From NCBI RefSeq assembly GCF_018531465.1, contig NZ_JAHDTF010000006.1, positions 124,001-188,000 on the forward strand: a stretch of 64,000 bases of DNA. The letters run 5' to 3'. Every line of letters starts with the position of its first letter. Within the stretch, counting starts at the first letter, position 1. The notes beneath the pieces are model-generated. The model did not search any database. It was not told the DNA's origin and saw only the letters and a program-made list of their open reading frames with translations. This DNA is from Sphaerisporangium fuscum (GTDB taxonomy: Bacteria > Actinomycetota > Actinomycetes > Streptosporangiales > Streptosporangiaceae). Below are positions 32,726 to 40,963 of this stretch, in pieces. A program made the position numbers and the translations under genes.

Positions 32726-32751
32726 CGAATGGTTCACTCGAATGGTCCACT
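32726..32751. repeat. Tandem 13-base direct repeat, probable XRE operator
   Basis: CGAATGGTTCACT (32726-32738) is followed immediately by CGAATGGTCCACT (32739-32751), differing at one base. The core GAATGGT also occurs inverted at 32670-32676, at the EamA start codon. The repeats lie in the 94-base gap between the transporter gene and the ATG of the XRE-cupin regulator, where autoregulation is expected. If translation began further upstream, at 32721, the repeats would be coding. Confidence 0.6.
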
Positions 32752-32768
32752 GCGAGGATGGTGAGCAG

Positions 32769-33353
32769 ATGGCCGAGACGGCCGCAGCCCTGCGGACGGT
32801 CGCGCACAACGTCCGCGCGGCCCGCGTCCGCGCCGGACTGTCGCTGGAGGAACTCAGCCGGCGCGCCCAGGTCAGCAAGGGTGCCCTGGTGGGGTTGGAG
32901 AAGGCCCAGGGCAACCCGAACCTGGCCACCCTGGTCCGGCTGGCCGACACCCTCGGCGTCTCGGTGTCCGCCCTGATGCAGGGACCGCCCGAAGGCCGCG
33001 TCCGCGTCGTGTCCGCCGACGCCGTGGCACCACTGTGGACCGGAGAACGGGGCGGTCAGGCCCGCCTGATGCTCACGACATCGGGCCCGGCCCCCGTCGA
33101 GGTCTGGCGCTGGCGACTGGAACCGGACGAGGAATACCCCAGCCATCCCCACGGGGCCGGGGTCGTGGAGACCGTCAGCGTCACCTCCGGCCGGATGACC
33201 CTGGTCGTCGACGGCATCGAGCACGTCGTCCACGCCGGGCAGACCGCCACGTTCGACGGCGACACCCCGCACACCTACCGCGGCTCGGGCACCGAGACCT
33301 GCCACCTGATCATGACGGTCCACCTGCCGCCCGGTCCCGCTTCCAGGACCTGA
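32769..33353 (+). CDS. XRE-family regulator with C-terminal cupin
   Basis: 194 residues. An N-terminal HTH_3 domain (VRAARVRAGLSLEELSRRAQVSKGALVGLEKAQGNPNLATLVRLADTLGVS, read in segments) is followed by a cupin (PSHPHGAGVVETVSVTSGRMTLVVDG, DTPHTYRGSGTETCHLIMTV). Such proteins sense small molecules through the cupin and repress neighbouring transport or catabolic genes. The ATG at 32769 is preceded by GAGGATGG; an ATG at 32721 would place a tandem operator inside the coding region, so it is less likely. It probably controls the divergent EamA-PaiB unit. Confidence 0.88.
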   Translation: MAETAAALRTVAHNVRAARVRAGLSLEELSRRAQVSKGALVGLEKAQGNPNLATLVRLADTLGVSVSALMQGPPEGRVRVVSADAVAPLWTGERGGQARLMLTTSGPAPVEVWRWRLEPDEEYPSHPHGAGVVETVSVTSGRMTLVVDGIEHVVHAGQTATFDGDTPHTYRGSGTETCHLIMTVHLPPGPASRT

Positions 33354-33414
33354 CCGTCCGGCGCGCACGCCGGGCCCGCAGGGGTGTCGAGGCGCCCGGC
33401 ACCGCGGATCCGCG

Positions 33415-34605
33415 TCAGCTCGCCGCAGGTGATGGGCGGGGTCCGCACAGGGCGGTGTCCACGACCTTCATGAGGTGGTGGAACTCCTCCAGGTCGCGCG
33501 GCTCGGTGGTGATCGTCATGGTGACGGCACGCCCGAGACGGCCGGCACGGTCGACCAGGAGCCCCGCGGCCGTCGAGTAGCCGTGCATCTGACCGGAATG
33601 GCCGACGAAACCGCCGCACGACAGCTCGTTGCGTTCCAGGCCGAGGCCATAGCGTTCCACCGCCCCGCCCGGCGCGGCCTCGATCATCCGGGTCATCTGG
33701 GCGAGCTGGGCAGGGCGCAGCAGCTCACCGCGCAGCAAGGCCGTGAAGAAGCGGTTGACGTCGCCCGGCGTCGAGATCATGCCGCCGGCCGCGTCCAGGT
33801 GGCCGGTGTCCTGCTCGGTCACGTCGGCCAGGCCGGACGCCACCCGGATGTATCCGTGCGGATGCGGCCCCGGGATGCCGTAGGAGCCGGGACGCGGCAG
33901 AGAGGTCCCGCGGAGCCTGAGGGGCACGACGATCCGGCGGCGGACCTCATCACGCCAGTCCTTGGCCCCGGTGACCTTCTCGACGACCATTCCGAGCAGC
34001 AGGTATCCGGTGTTGGTGTAAGACCATTTCCCGGCCGCCCCGGGCGGGGCGAACGTGGGCCGCTTGCCCAGGGCGTGGCGGATCAGCTCGTCCCTGTCGT
34101 GGTGGTCGAACCGGTGCCGCGCGAACTTCTCGTCGTGCGGCAGCAGGTCCCCGGGATCGGGCAGGCCGCTGGTGTGCTGGAGCAGCTGCCTGATCGTGAT
34201 GACCCGCCCGTCGCCACCTCTTCCTCGCACCACCCCGGGCAGATACCGCTCCACCGGCGTGTCGAGCCCGATCCCGCCCTCGCCGGCGAGCTGCATGACG
34301 ACCGTGGCGACGAAGGCCTTGGTGACCGAGCCGATCCGTACCCGCCCGTCCGGCGGCACCGGCCGCCCGGTCCGCAGGTCGCCCGTACCGGCCCGCAGGG
34401 TCGCCTGGCGGCCGTGCGGCCCCGGCTCGGTCACGGTGATGAGGATCCCGGGGATCCGGTCCTCACGGACGATCCGGTCCAGTCGCCTCTGCAGCGCCGC
34501 CGGGTCGCGTCCGGGTGAGGCGTGCACCGCGGTCGCGGCGGCGACCACGCACAGCACCGCGCCCGCCGCCGCGGTCAGGCTCCTGCTCAAAGATAGAACG
34601 GCCAC
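33415..34605 (-). CDS. Secreted serine hydrolase (beta-lactamase class C / D-Ala-D-Ala carboxypeptidase type)
   Basis: 396 residues. A signal peptide with hydrophobic core LTAAAGAVLCVVAAATA and likely cleavage after AVHA (residue 29) directs export. The active-site S-x-x-K is Ser93-Val-Thr-Lys96 in RIGSVTKAF, the Y-x-N motif is in WSYTNTGYLLLG, and the third motif is GHSGQMHG. Members hydrolyse peptidoglycan stem peptides, esters or D-amino-acid peptides outside the cell. The GTG start at 34605 gives a complete signal peptide. It stands alone, about 210 bases from the TIM-barrel gene on the same strand. Confidence 0.9.
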   Translation of the reverse strand: MAVLSLSRSLTAAAGAVLCVVAAATAVHASPGRDPAALQRRLDRIVREDRIPGILITVTEPGPHGRQATLRAGTGDLRTGRPVPPDGRVRIGSVTKAFVATVVMQLAGEGGIGLDTPVERYLPGVVRGRGGDGRVITIRQLLQHTSGLPDPGDLLPHDEKFARHRFDHHDRDELIRHALGKRPTFAPPGAAGKWSYTNTGYLLLGMVVEKVTGAKDWRDEVRRRIVVPLRLRGTSLPRPGSYGIPGPHPHGYIRVASGLADVTEQDTGHLDAAGGMISTPGDVNRFFTALLRGELLRPAQLAQMTRMIEAAPGGAVERYGLGLERNELSCGGFVGHSGQMHGYSTAAGLLVDRAGRLGRAVTMTITTEPRDLEEFHHLMKVVDTALCGPRPSPAAS

Positions 34606-34797
34606 GTCGATCCTCTCGTGAGGTGTTCACCGAAAGCCCGGCCGGGCTGGACCAGCCTCACAGAGACAGAGGCGGATGACAGTGACGCCTGCTGCCCGAT
34701 CCAGGGTGGACCCGGCTCCACCTCGCACCCCCCACGAGCATCACCCCGGCAGCGGCAGGGGCGCCGCGAACACGCCGTCCGCGGGGCGGATCGCCGG

Positions 34798-34821
34798 CTG
34801 AGGCGGCCGTCGCCGTCTCAG
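34798..34821 (-). terminator. Hairpin at the end of the TIM-barrel gene
   Basis: CTGAGGCGGC (34798-34807) and GCCGTCTCAG (34812-34821) form a 10-bp stem with one G-U pair and a 4-base loop. On the minus strand the stem includes the stop codon of the upstream gene. No T-run follows, as usual in very GC-rich actinobacteria. The rest of 34606-34797 shows nothing I can name. Confidence 0.45.
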
Positions 34822-35837
34822 TGCTCCCGGTGGAAGTCGGCGAGGGCGGCGAACGCGGCCTTGGGTTCCCAGGGCATGTCGGGGTAGGTGACTCCGAAGC
34901 GGTCCTCGTAGACCTTGACGATGCCGTAACTGGCCAGGTCCAGGTCCTCGCGGGGGGAACCGTCGGGACGGTGCACGTGGTCGTACAGCGCGAAGGTGAA
35001 CACGAACGTGGTGTCGACGCCGCCGGCGTCGAACGCCTCCAGCAGCTCCCGCACATACCTGGCCTGACCGGCCTCGTCCCGGGCGTACTCGCCGTTCAGC
35101 CGGACAGGGCCCTCGTCGTCGTACTCGACGATCTCCAGGCCGAGAGCGCCCCTGTCGCCGGCCCCCTGGTAGCCGGCCGCGCCGAACTCGGTGATCGCGA
35201 CCGGCTTCCCCTGCGCGACCAGGCCCTGGACGCCTTCGGCGAAGCGGTCGGCGATCTCGGCCGACCGGTACAGATCCATGGACATGATGTCGAAGAGCGC
35301 CCAGTCGACGCGCTCGAGCGGCACGGAGGCGTAGGTCACCTTGCCGCCGAAGCGCTCCCGGACCAGCGGCACCGCCCTGCCGAGGAATTCGTTGACGCGT
35401 GCGCCGGCCTCCTGGATGTGCTCGCGCACCTGATCCGACCGGGTCAGCGACGCGATCCGCTCCCCGGTGCCGTCGCCGGGCAGGAACCCGGGATTCATCA
35501 GGCTCAGCTCGGCGCCGGTGACGAACACCACCTCGGCTCCCCGCCGCCTCAGCCGCTCGGCCCGTTCGGCGCAGTCCGCGAACAGCGACAGCATCTCCTC
35601 GGCGGCCAGTTCGAGGGGGTAGGGGGAGAACCAGACCTCCAGGCCCAGGTCGGCGGCATGCCCGGCCGCCACCTCGATCCGTTCGGGGTCGCCGCCCATG
35701 ACGCGGACCGCGTCGCAGTGCAGGTCGTCGCGGATGACGCGCAGCTCGCGCCTGACCACCTCCGGGTCGAAGCGCTTACGGGAGATCGCTCCGTTCTTGA
35801 CGAAGCCGGTGTCGTAGCTGATGCCTTTGGCGCGCAC
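34818..35837 (-). CDS. Glycoside-hydrolase-like TIM-barrel protein of unknown function
   Basis: 339 residues with the rhythm of a (beta/alpha)8 barrel and no signal peptide or membrane segment: strands such as AVRVMG, EVWFSPYP, EVVFVTGAEL, VTYASVPL, ALFDIMSMDLY, PVAITEFGAAGY and TTFVFTFALYDH. The pair TGAELSLMNPG (Glu on strand 4 type) and ITEFGAAGYQG (Glu on strand 7 type) resembles the acid/base and nucleophile of clan GH-A glycosidases, so a sugar-cleaving or sugar-binding role is plausible. Related actinobacterial proteins have, in my memory, been labelled abortive infection proteins without clear proof. The GTG start is preceded by GAGGAAGGGAAC. It diverges from a TetR regulator. Confidence 0.72.
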   Translation of the reverse strand: MRAKGISYDTGFVKNGAISRKRFDPEVVRRELRVIRDDLHCDAVRVMGGDPERIEVAAGHAADLGLEVWFSPYPLELAAEEMLSLFADCAERAERLRRRGAEVVFVTGAELSLMNPGFLPGDGTGERIASLTRSDQVREHIQEAGARVNEFLGRAVPLVRERFGGKVTYASVPLERVDWALFDIMSMDLYRSAEIADRFAEGVQGLVAQGKPVAITEFGAAGYQGAGDRGALGLEIVEYDDEGPVRLNGEYARDEAGQARYVRELLEAFDAGGVDTTFVFTFALYDHVHRPDGSPREDLDLASYGIVKVYEDRFGVTYPDMPWEPKAAFAALADFHREH

Positions 35838-35868
35838 GTGGTTCCCTTCCTCCTGTGAAGACCATTAC

Positions 35869-35938
35869 GGTACGCGCCGTACCCTACTTGCTGTCGTTCG
35901 TGGGATGTCAACCAGAATGGGAAGGTACGATCGGTACC
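35869..35938. promoter_or_regulatory. Two 15-base palindromes, likely TetR operators
   Basis: GGTACGCGCCGTACC (35869-35883) and GGTACGATCGGTACC (35924-35938) are both palindromic, with outer arms GGTAC/GTACC, and lie 55 bases apart in the gap between the divergent TIM-barrel and TetR genes. One sits near each start codon, so a single repressor could control both directions. Confidence 0.68.
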
Positions 35939-35955
35939 GTTCCCGGGAAGGGGCC

Positions 35956-36570
35956 ATGGAGGGGAATCCGGCGCGGCACCCAGGTGCCAGGCAGACGAGG
36001 CGGCGCGGAGCGGCCCTGGAGGAGGCGATCCTGCAGGCCGCGGTGGACGAGCTCACCGAGTCCGGATACGCCGGGCTGACCATGGACAAGGTCGCCGCCC
36101 GCGCCGGCACCAACAAGAACGCCATCTACCGCCGCTGGCCGAACAGCCTGGCGCTCGGCGTCGCCGCCTACCGGCGGCTGGCCACGACGGTCCCGCTCCC
36201 GGACACCGGCAGCCTGCGCGGCGACGTCCTTGAACTGCTGCGCCAGGCCAACCGTCACTGGAGTTCCCCGCTCGGCGCGATCCTGCGCGAGCTGTTCGCC
36301 GCGGCCGGCGGTGCGCCGGAACTCCTGGCGCGGTTGCAGGACCAGTCCGGTGACGCCGCGGCCGCCCCCTGGCTGACCCTCCTGGGGCGGGCGGTCGCGC
36401 GCGGTGAGGCGGACCCCCAGGCGCTCCATCCGCGGGTCGCCACCGTCGCCATCGTCCTGTTGCGCAACGAGTTCGTCCTGCGTGGAGCCCCTACCGCACC
36501 CGACGAGGTTCTCGTCGAGATCGTCGACGAGGTGTACCTGCCCCTGGTGCGGCGACGGGGCCCGGCGTGA
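35956..36570 (+). CDS. TetR-family regulator
   Basis: 204 residues. The N-terminal HTH is RGAALEEAILQAAVDELTESGYAGLTMDKVAARAGTNKNAIYRRWPNSLAL (read in segments), followed by a helical effector domain of the TetR_C_11-like type (RELFAAAGGAPELLARL). The ATG at 35956 is preceded by GGGAAGGGG; upstream in-frame ATGs overlap the operators and are less likely. It shares a gap with the divergent TIM-barrel gene, where two GGTAC-armed palindromes lie. The effector is unknown. Confidence 0.88.
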   Translation: MEGNPARHPGARQTRRRGAALEEAILQAAVDELTESGYAGLTMDKVAARAGTNKNAIYRRWPNSLALGVAAYRRLATTVPLPDTGSLRGDVLELLRQANRHWSSPLGAILRELFAAAGGAPELLARLQDQSGDAAAAPWLTLLGRAVARGEADPQALHPRVATVAIVLLRNEFVLRGAPTAPDEVLVEIVDEVYLPLVRRRGPA

Positions 36571-36663
36571 GGCGCTCCCCATCCCACGCCGTCCCGGCGG
36601 CGGTGACGCGAGCGGCTACGATCGTCCCCGGGGGAGATGTCCGGAGAGGCGGTGGGTTGCCCG

Positions 36664-37737
36664 ATGGCGAACAGGACGACCGTCTACGACGTCGCCCAGC
36701 GGGCGGGCGTGTCCATCGCGACGGTGTCGTACACCTTCCGGCAGCCGGAAAGGGTTCGTCCCGAGACCCGTGAGCTGGTCTTGCAGGCGGCGCGGGTCCT
36801 GGGGTACGTGCCAAGCGGGAGCGCGCGGGGGCTGGCGAAGGGCCGATCGCAGGCGCTCGGCCTGTACGCCTTCGACATGTTCCTGCCCTCCGACCTCAGC
36901 GCCGCCCCCGCGGACCTGGACACCCTGGTCCAGCGCGAGCTCGACGGCCTGGGCGACGTACGCCGGTTCCCGTTGTACGTCGATGAGATCCAGCGCGGGT
37001 TCGAGCTCGAGGCGCGGCGGCTGGGGCGTTCGGTGATGCTCGGGTCGGGGGCGAGCCGCGACTCTCTGGGCAGCATCGACCTGGCCGGCAGCGTCGACGG
37101 GCTGGCGATCTTCCCGGGGGACGCGGCGCGCGATCTGCTGGAGCACGTGGGGCGCGGCGTTCCCGTGGTGATCTTCAGCAGCCCGCCGATGGACGACTCG
37201 CTGCATCACATCACCGTGGCCAACGAGACCGCCGTGCGGGAGCTCGTCGACCACCTGGTCGATCACCACGGCCATCGGTCCGTCGCGTTCCTGGGGGAGC
37301 TGGCCGCCCCCGACATCGCCGCGCGTTTCAGAGGGTTCCAGGTCGCGCTGGCCGCCCATGGGCTGCCGGTCCCCGAGGAGCCTTTCGACACCACGGCGCT
37401 CACCCGCGACAGTCTGCGGTCGTTGCGGGAGGCGATCGCCTGCGGCGCCCTGCCGGACGCGCTGGTGTGCGCCACCGACCAGCTCGCGCTCACCGTGCTC
37501 GATCTTCTGGCCCGGCATGGCATCCGGGTCCCGCAGGACGTCGCGATCACGGGCTTCGACGGCATCATCGCCGGGCGCCTGTCGGCCCCCCGGCTGACCA
37601 CGGTCCGTCAGCCGTTCGCGTCGATGGGCCGTCTGGCGGTGCGCATCCTCACCGACGCCGCGGCGGGGCTCGAACACCCGAAGTCCTATGTGCTGCCGAC
37701 GCGAGTGGTGATCGGCGGCAGCTGCGGCTGTCTGTGA
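36664..37737 (+). CDS. LacI-family regulator of the beta-glycoside operon
   Basis: 357 residues. The HTH is TVYDVAQRAGVSIATVSYTFRQPERVRPETRELV, where the usual SRALN is SYTFR. The effector domain follows to the end (VDGLAIFPGD, DALVCATDQLALTVLDLL, AITGFDGIIAGRLSAPRLTTVRQP). The C-terminus GGSCGCL is slightly longer than usual and Cys-rich. ATG at 36664 begins just before the HTH; an ATG at 36637 is possible. It lies directly upstream of the ABC-importer/glycosidase operon on the same strand, with an operator-like palindrome in between, and should repress it in the absence of its sugar inducer. Confidence 0.9.
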   Translation: MANRTTVYDVAQRAGVSIATVSYTFRQPERVRPETRELVLQAARVLGYVPSGSARGLAKGRSQALGLYAFDMFLPSDLSAAPADLDTLVQRELDGLGDVRRFPLYVDEIQRGFELEARRLGRSVMLGSGASRDSLGSIDLAGSVDGLAIFPGDAARDLLEHVGRGVPVVIFSSPPMDDSLHHITVANETAVRELVDHLVDHHGHRSVAFLGELAAPDIAARFRGFQVALAAHGLPVPEEPFDTTALTRDSLRSLREAIACGALPDALVCATDQLALTVLDLLARHGIRVPQDVAITGFDGIIAGRLSAPRLTTVRQPFASMGRLAVRILTDAAAGLEHPKSYVLPTRVVIGGSCGCL

Positions 37738-37808
37738 CGACATCGGCCGCGTGACCTGCCCGGCCAAGTTGGGTCTCAATCGCGTATAGAACTAGATTTT
37801 GTGTCTGT

Positions 37809-37818
37809 TAAGCGCTTA
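37809..37818. promoter_or_regulatory. LacI-type operator before the glycosidase operon
   Basis: TAAGCGCTTA is a perfect 10-base palindrome with the central CG typical of LacI/GalR operators. It lies 40 bases before the GTG of the substrate-binding protein, just downstream of an AT-rich patch (37785-37804) in which TAGATT at 37794 could serve as -10. A repressor here would block the operon. Confidence 0.75.
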
Positions 37819-37857
37819 GATTCTCGCAGGAGGTCGACAAAAAGGAAGGAACCGGAC

Positions 37858-39120
37858 GTGCGGTACAGACCTGCGGGGGCTGTCGTGGCCATGCTCGCCA
37901 TGGCGGCGACGCTCACGGCGTGCGGCCGAACCGACGAGGACGGCGGGCAGGCCCAGCCGTCCTCCACCGTCGCGGCGAAGGCGACGGGCACGATCACGAT
38001 GTGGGCCATGGGCAACGAAGGAAAACTCCTGCCCGGCTTCGTGAAGAAATTCCAGGACGCCAATCCCGGCGTCACCGTCGAGGTGACCGCGGTGCCCTGG
38101 GACGCGGCCTACCAGAAGTTCCAGACCGCCATCGCGTCGGGGAACGTTCCAGACGTCGCCATGATGCCCGGCCTGCCGGTCTTCAAGGACGCCTTCGCCC
38201 CCGTCCCCGACGCCATCGACACCAGTGGCATGTACCCCGGGGCCGTCTCCACGGGAACGATCGGCGGCCGGCTGCTCGAAGTCCCCTGGTACGTCGACGT
38301 CCGCGTCCTGTACTACCGGACGGATCTGGCGGAGAAGGCCGGCTGGAAGAAGGCCCCCGCCACCTGGGACGAACTGCGGCGGATGGCCAAGGACATGCAG
38401 CAGAAGGCCGGCGCGAAATGGGGCATCCGCCTGCCCGCCGGCACGACGGGATCGTTCCTGTCCACCCTGTGGATGCCGTGGTCGAACGGCGCCGACCTCA
38501 TGAACGCCGACCGGTCGGCGTGGACGCTCGACAACCCCGGGTTCGCCGAGGCCTACGAGTACCTGGCGTCGTACTTCACCCAGCGCATCGCCGACCCGAA
38601 CGTCGACACCGCCACCGCCGCGGAAGTGAAGGACTTCCTGGCCGGTACGACGCCCATGGTGGTCGACGGCCCCTATGTGCGCAGCATCATCGCCATGGCC
38701 GCCGGCAAGCAGTTCGCGAGCAAGTACGCCACCGCGCCGCTTCCCGCGAAGAAGAGCTCCACATCGTTCGTCGGAGGGTCGAACCTGGTGGTCTTCAAGG
38801 CCGCCAAGAACCCCGACTCGGCATGGAAGCTGGTGCAGTGGCTCAGTCAGGCCCAGACCCAGGCGGCCTGGTACGCGGCCAGCGGGGATCTGCCCGCCGT
38901 GCGCGGCGCGTGGCAGGACCCGGCACTGGCTTCGGACCCGACGCTCGCGGCGTTCGGTGAGCAGCTCAAGACCGCCAAGGCGCCACCGCAGATCGTCTCC
39001 TTCGACAAGGTCGGCGCCGCCGGCGACTCCGCGATCGAGAAGATCGTCAAGGGCGGCGGGAAGGTGGCGGACGCGCTGCGGGAACTCCAGCAGCGGGCCG
39101 ACGCCATCGGAGAGTCCTGA
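37858..39120 (+). CDS. ABC sugar importer, substrate-binding lipoprotein
   Basis: 420 residues. The signal peptide VVAMLAMAATLTAC ends in the lipobox LTAC, so the mature protein is lipid-anchored outside the membrane. The body is a family-1 sugar-binding protein (ITMWAMGNEGKLLPGFVKKFQDANPGVTVEVTAVPWD, read in segments; FVGGSNLVVFKAAKNPDSAWKLVQWL). GTG at 37858 follows AAGGAAGGAA; an earlier in-frame ATG lies in the operator region. It is the first gene of the operon with two permeases and glycosidases, so it probably binds a short beta-linked oligosaccharide. Confidence 0.92.
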   Translation: MRYRPAGAVVAMLAMAATLTACGRTDEDGGQAQPSSTVAAKATGTITMWAMGNEGKLLPGFVKKFQDANPGVTVEVTAVPWDAAYQKFQTAIASGNVPDVAMMPGLPVFKDAFAPVPDAIDTSGMYPGAVSTGTIGGRLLEVPWYVDVRVLYYRTDLAEKAGWKKAPATWDELRRMAKDMQQKAGAKWGIRLPAGTTGSFLSTLWMPWSNGADLMNADRSAWTLDNPGFAEAYEYLASYFTQRIADPNVDTATAAEVKDFLAGTTPMVVDGPYVRSIIAMAAGKQFASKYATAPLPAKKSSTSFVGGSNLVVFKAAKNPDSAWKLVQWLSQAQTQAAWYAASGDLPAVRGAWQDPALASDPTLAAFGEQLKTAKAPPQIVSFDKVGAAGDSAIEKIVKGGGKVADALRELQQRADAIGES

Positions 39121-39123
39121 GCC

Positions 39124-40086
39124 GTGCCGAGATCCACACTCCTGGCGACGCCAGGGCGGGCGCGCACGTCCGGCGACGTGCGCCCCCGCCCGGCAGGAGG
39201 ACCGGGCTCCGCCCGCCGGCGCCGCCAGACGATGATCGCCTGGATGTTCGCCGCGCCGTTCGTCGTCATCTTCGCGGTGTTCATGATCCTTCCGATCCTC
39301 AGCTCACTCGGCTTCTCCTTCACCGACATGACCGCCCGGGACATCCGAAAGCCGTTCAACGTGAACTTCGTCGGGCTGCGGCAGTACGCCGACGTGCTCA
39401 CCGACCCGCAGTTCCTGCACGCGGCACGCGTGACGGCGCTGTTCGTGCTCGTCGGCATCCCCCTCACCGTGGGGCTCGGCCTGGCGCTGGCACTGGCGCT
39501 CAACTCGGGGACCCGGCGGTTCAGGCCGATCTACCGCCTCGGCTTCTACGCGCCGGTGGTGACGAGCGTCGTCGCCGTCTCGGTCATCTGGCGCTACATC
39601 CTCGCCCGCGACGGACTGCTGAACATGCTCCTGGCGGTGGCCGGCATCCAGGGGCCGGACTGGCTGAACAGCCCCACCTGGGCGTTGCCGTCGTTGATCG
39701 TGATGGCCGCCTGGCGCAACACCGGAACGCTCATGGTGATCTTCCTGGCCGGCCTGCAGGGCATCCCGGCCGAGATCACCGAGGCGACCGCGATGGACGG
39801 CGCCGGGCCCTGGCGCCGCCTGCGCAGCGTCACGCTCCCGCTGCTGCGCCCCACGATGCTCCTTGGCGGTGTCCTCATCTCGGTCGGCTACCTGCAGTTC
39901 TTCGAGGAGGCCTACGTGATGACCCAGGGCGGGCCGCTCGGCTCCACCCTCTCCATGACCTACTACACCTTCAACAGCTTCGGCTTCGGCGACCTCGCCA
40001 AGGCGTCGGCGGCGAGTTACATCATGTTCGTCGTCATCGCGGTGGCCGGTGTCGTGCAGTTCCGTGTGCTCAGGAGAACCACATGA
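39124..40086 (+). CDS. ABC sugar importer, MalF-type permease
   Basis: 320 residues with six membrane helices, starting MIAWMFAAPFVVIFAVFMILPIL after a 35-residue Arg/Pro-rich cytoplasmic leader. The coupling EAA motif is EITEATAMDGAGPWRRLRSVTLPLLRP. It forms the membrane channel together with the next protein. The start used is a GTG four bases after the binding-protein stop; an in-frame ATG at 39232 just before helix 1 is an alternative. It overlaps the second permease gene by four bases. Confidence 0.92.
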   Translation: MPRSTLLATPGRARTSGDVRPRPAGGPGSARRRRQTMIAWMFAAPFVVIFAVFMILPILSSLGFSFTDMTARDIRKPFNVNFVGLRQYADVLTDPQFLHAARVTALFVLVGIPLTVGLGLALALALNSGTRRFRPIYRLGFYAPVVTSVVAVSVIWRYILARDGLLNMLLAVAGIQGPDWLNSPTWALPSLIVMAAWRNTGTLMVIFLAGLQGIPAEITEATAMDGAGPWRRLRSVTLPLLRPTMLLGGVLISVGYLQFFEEAYVMTQGGPLGSTLSMTYYTFNSFGFGDLAKASAASYIMFVVIAVAGVVQFRVLRRTT

Positions 40087-40937
40087 CCCGCACGACCGCA
40101 CGCTCCCGGCCCTGGCGCGGACTCCCCCCGGCGCGAACGCTCAGCCACGCGGCGCTGACCGCGGGCCTTGCGGTGTGGCTCATGCCGTTCGCCTGGATGG
40201 TGCTGGGCTCGTTCAAGACGCAGGACGAGATCTTCGCCGATCCTCCGACATGGTGGCCACGGTCTCCCACGACCGGGAACTTCACACGCTGGCTCACACA
40301 GCTGCACTTCGGCACCTACTTCACCAACAGTCTCCTCGTCGCGGTGATCACGGTGCTGGGCAATCTGCTGTTCTGCTCCATGGTCGGTTACGCCCTCGCC
40401 AAGATGGACTTCGCCGGTAAACGGGTCCTCCTCGGCGTCGTGCTGGTGACCATCATGGTGCCCGGCGTGGTGACCTTCGTTCCCCTCTTCGTGATCGTCG
40501 CCAAGCTCGGGATCCTCAACACCTACGGCGCCCTGGTGCTGCCGTTCCTCACCCAGCCCGTCGGCGTCTTCCTGATGCGCCAGTTCATGCTCGACATCCC
40601 CGACTCCCTGATGGAAGCCGCCCGCATCGACGGCGCGTCGGAGCTGAGGATCTTCACCCGCATCGTGATGCCGCTCTGCGGCCCCGCACTGGCGACGCTC
40701 GGCATCCTCACCTTCCTCGGCTCGTGGAACAACTTCCTGTGGCCGATCGTGGCCAGCCAGTCCGAGTCCATGTACACCCTGCCGGTGGCGCTCTCGCTCT
40801 ATTCCACCGGCCAGTACTCCACCGACTACGGCACCCTGCTCGCCGGCGCCGTCCTGATCATCACACCGATCCTCGCCCTGTTCGTCTTCCTGCAGCGCTA
40901 CTTCGTCCAGGGCATCGCCACCGCAGGGCTCAAATGA
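40083..40937 (+). CDS. ABC sugar importer, MalG-type permease
   Basis: 284 residues with six membrane helices. The N-terminal helix ALTAGLAVWLMPFAWMVLGSFKT is typical of the MalG/LacG group, and the EAA loop is DSLMEAARIDGASELRIFTRIVMPLCGP. The ATG overlaps the stop of the preceding permease (ATGA). No ATP-binding subunit is encoded in the operon. In actinomycetes such importers are usually energised by a shared MsiK-type ATPase encoded elsewhere, which is likely here too. Confidence 0.93.
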   Translation: MTRTTARSRPWRGLPPARTLSHAALTAGLAVWLMPFAWMVLGSFKTQDEIFADPPTWWPRSPTTGNFTRWLTQLHFGTYFTNSLLVAVITVLGNLLFCSMVGYALAKMDFAGKRVLLGVVLVTIMVPGVVTFVPLFVIVAKLGILNTYGALVLPFLTQPVGVFLMRQFMLDIPDSLMEAARIDGASELRIFTRIVMPLCGPALATLGILTFLGSWNNFLWPIVASQSESMYTLPVALSLYSTGQYSTDYGTLLAGAVLIITPILALFVFLQRYFVQGIATAGLK

Positions 40938-40963
40938 CACCACCCACACAAGGAGCAGACGTA

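Noticed and set aside
33360..33414. GCCGGGC/GCCCGGC inverted repeat between convergent genes as terminator
   Set aside because: The arms are only 7 bases with an 18-base loop in very GC-rich DNA, which is expected by chance.
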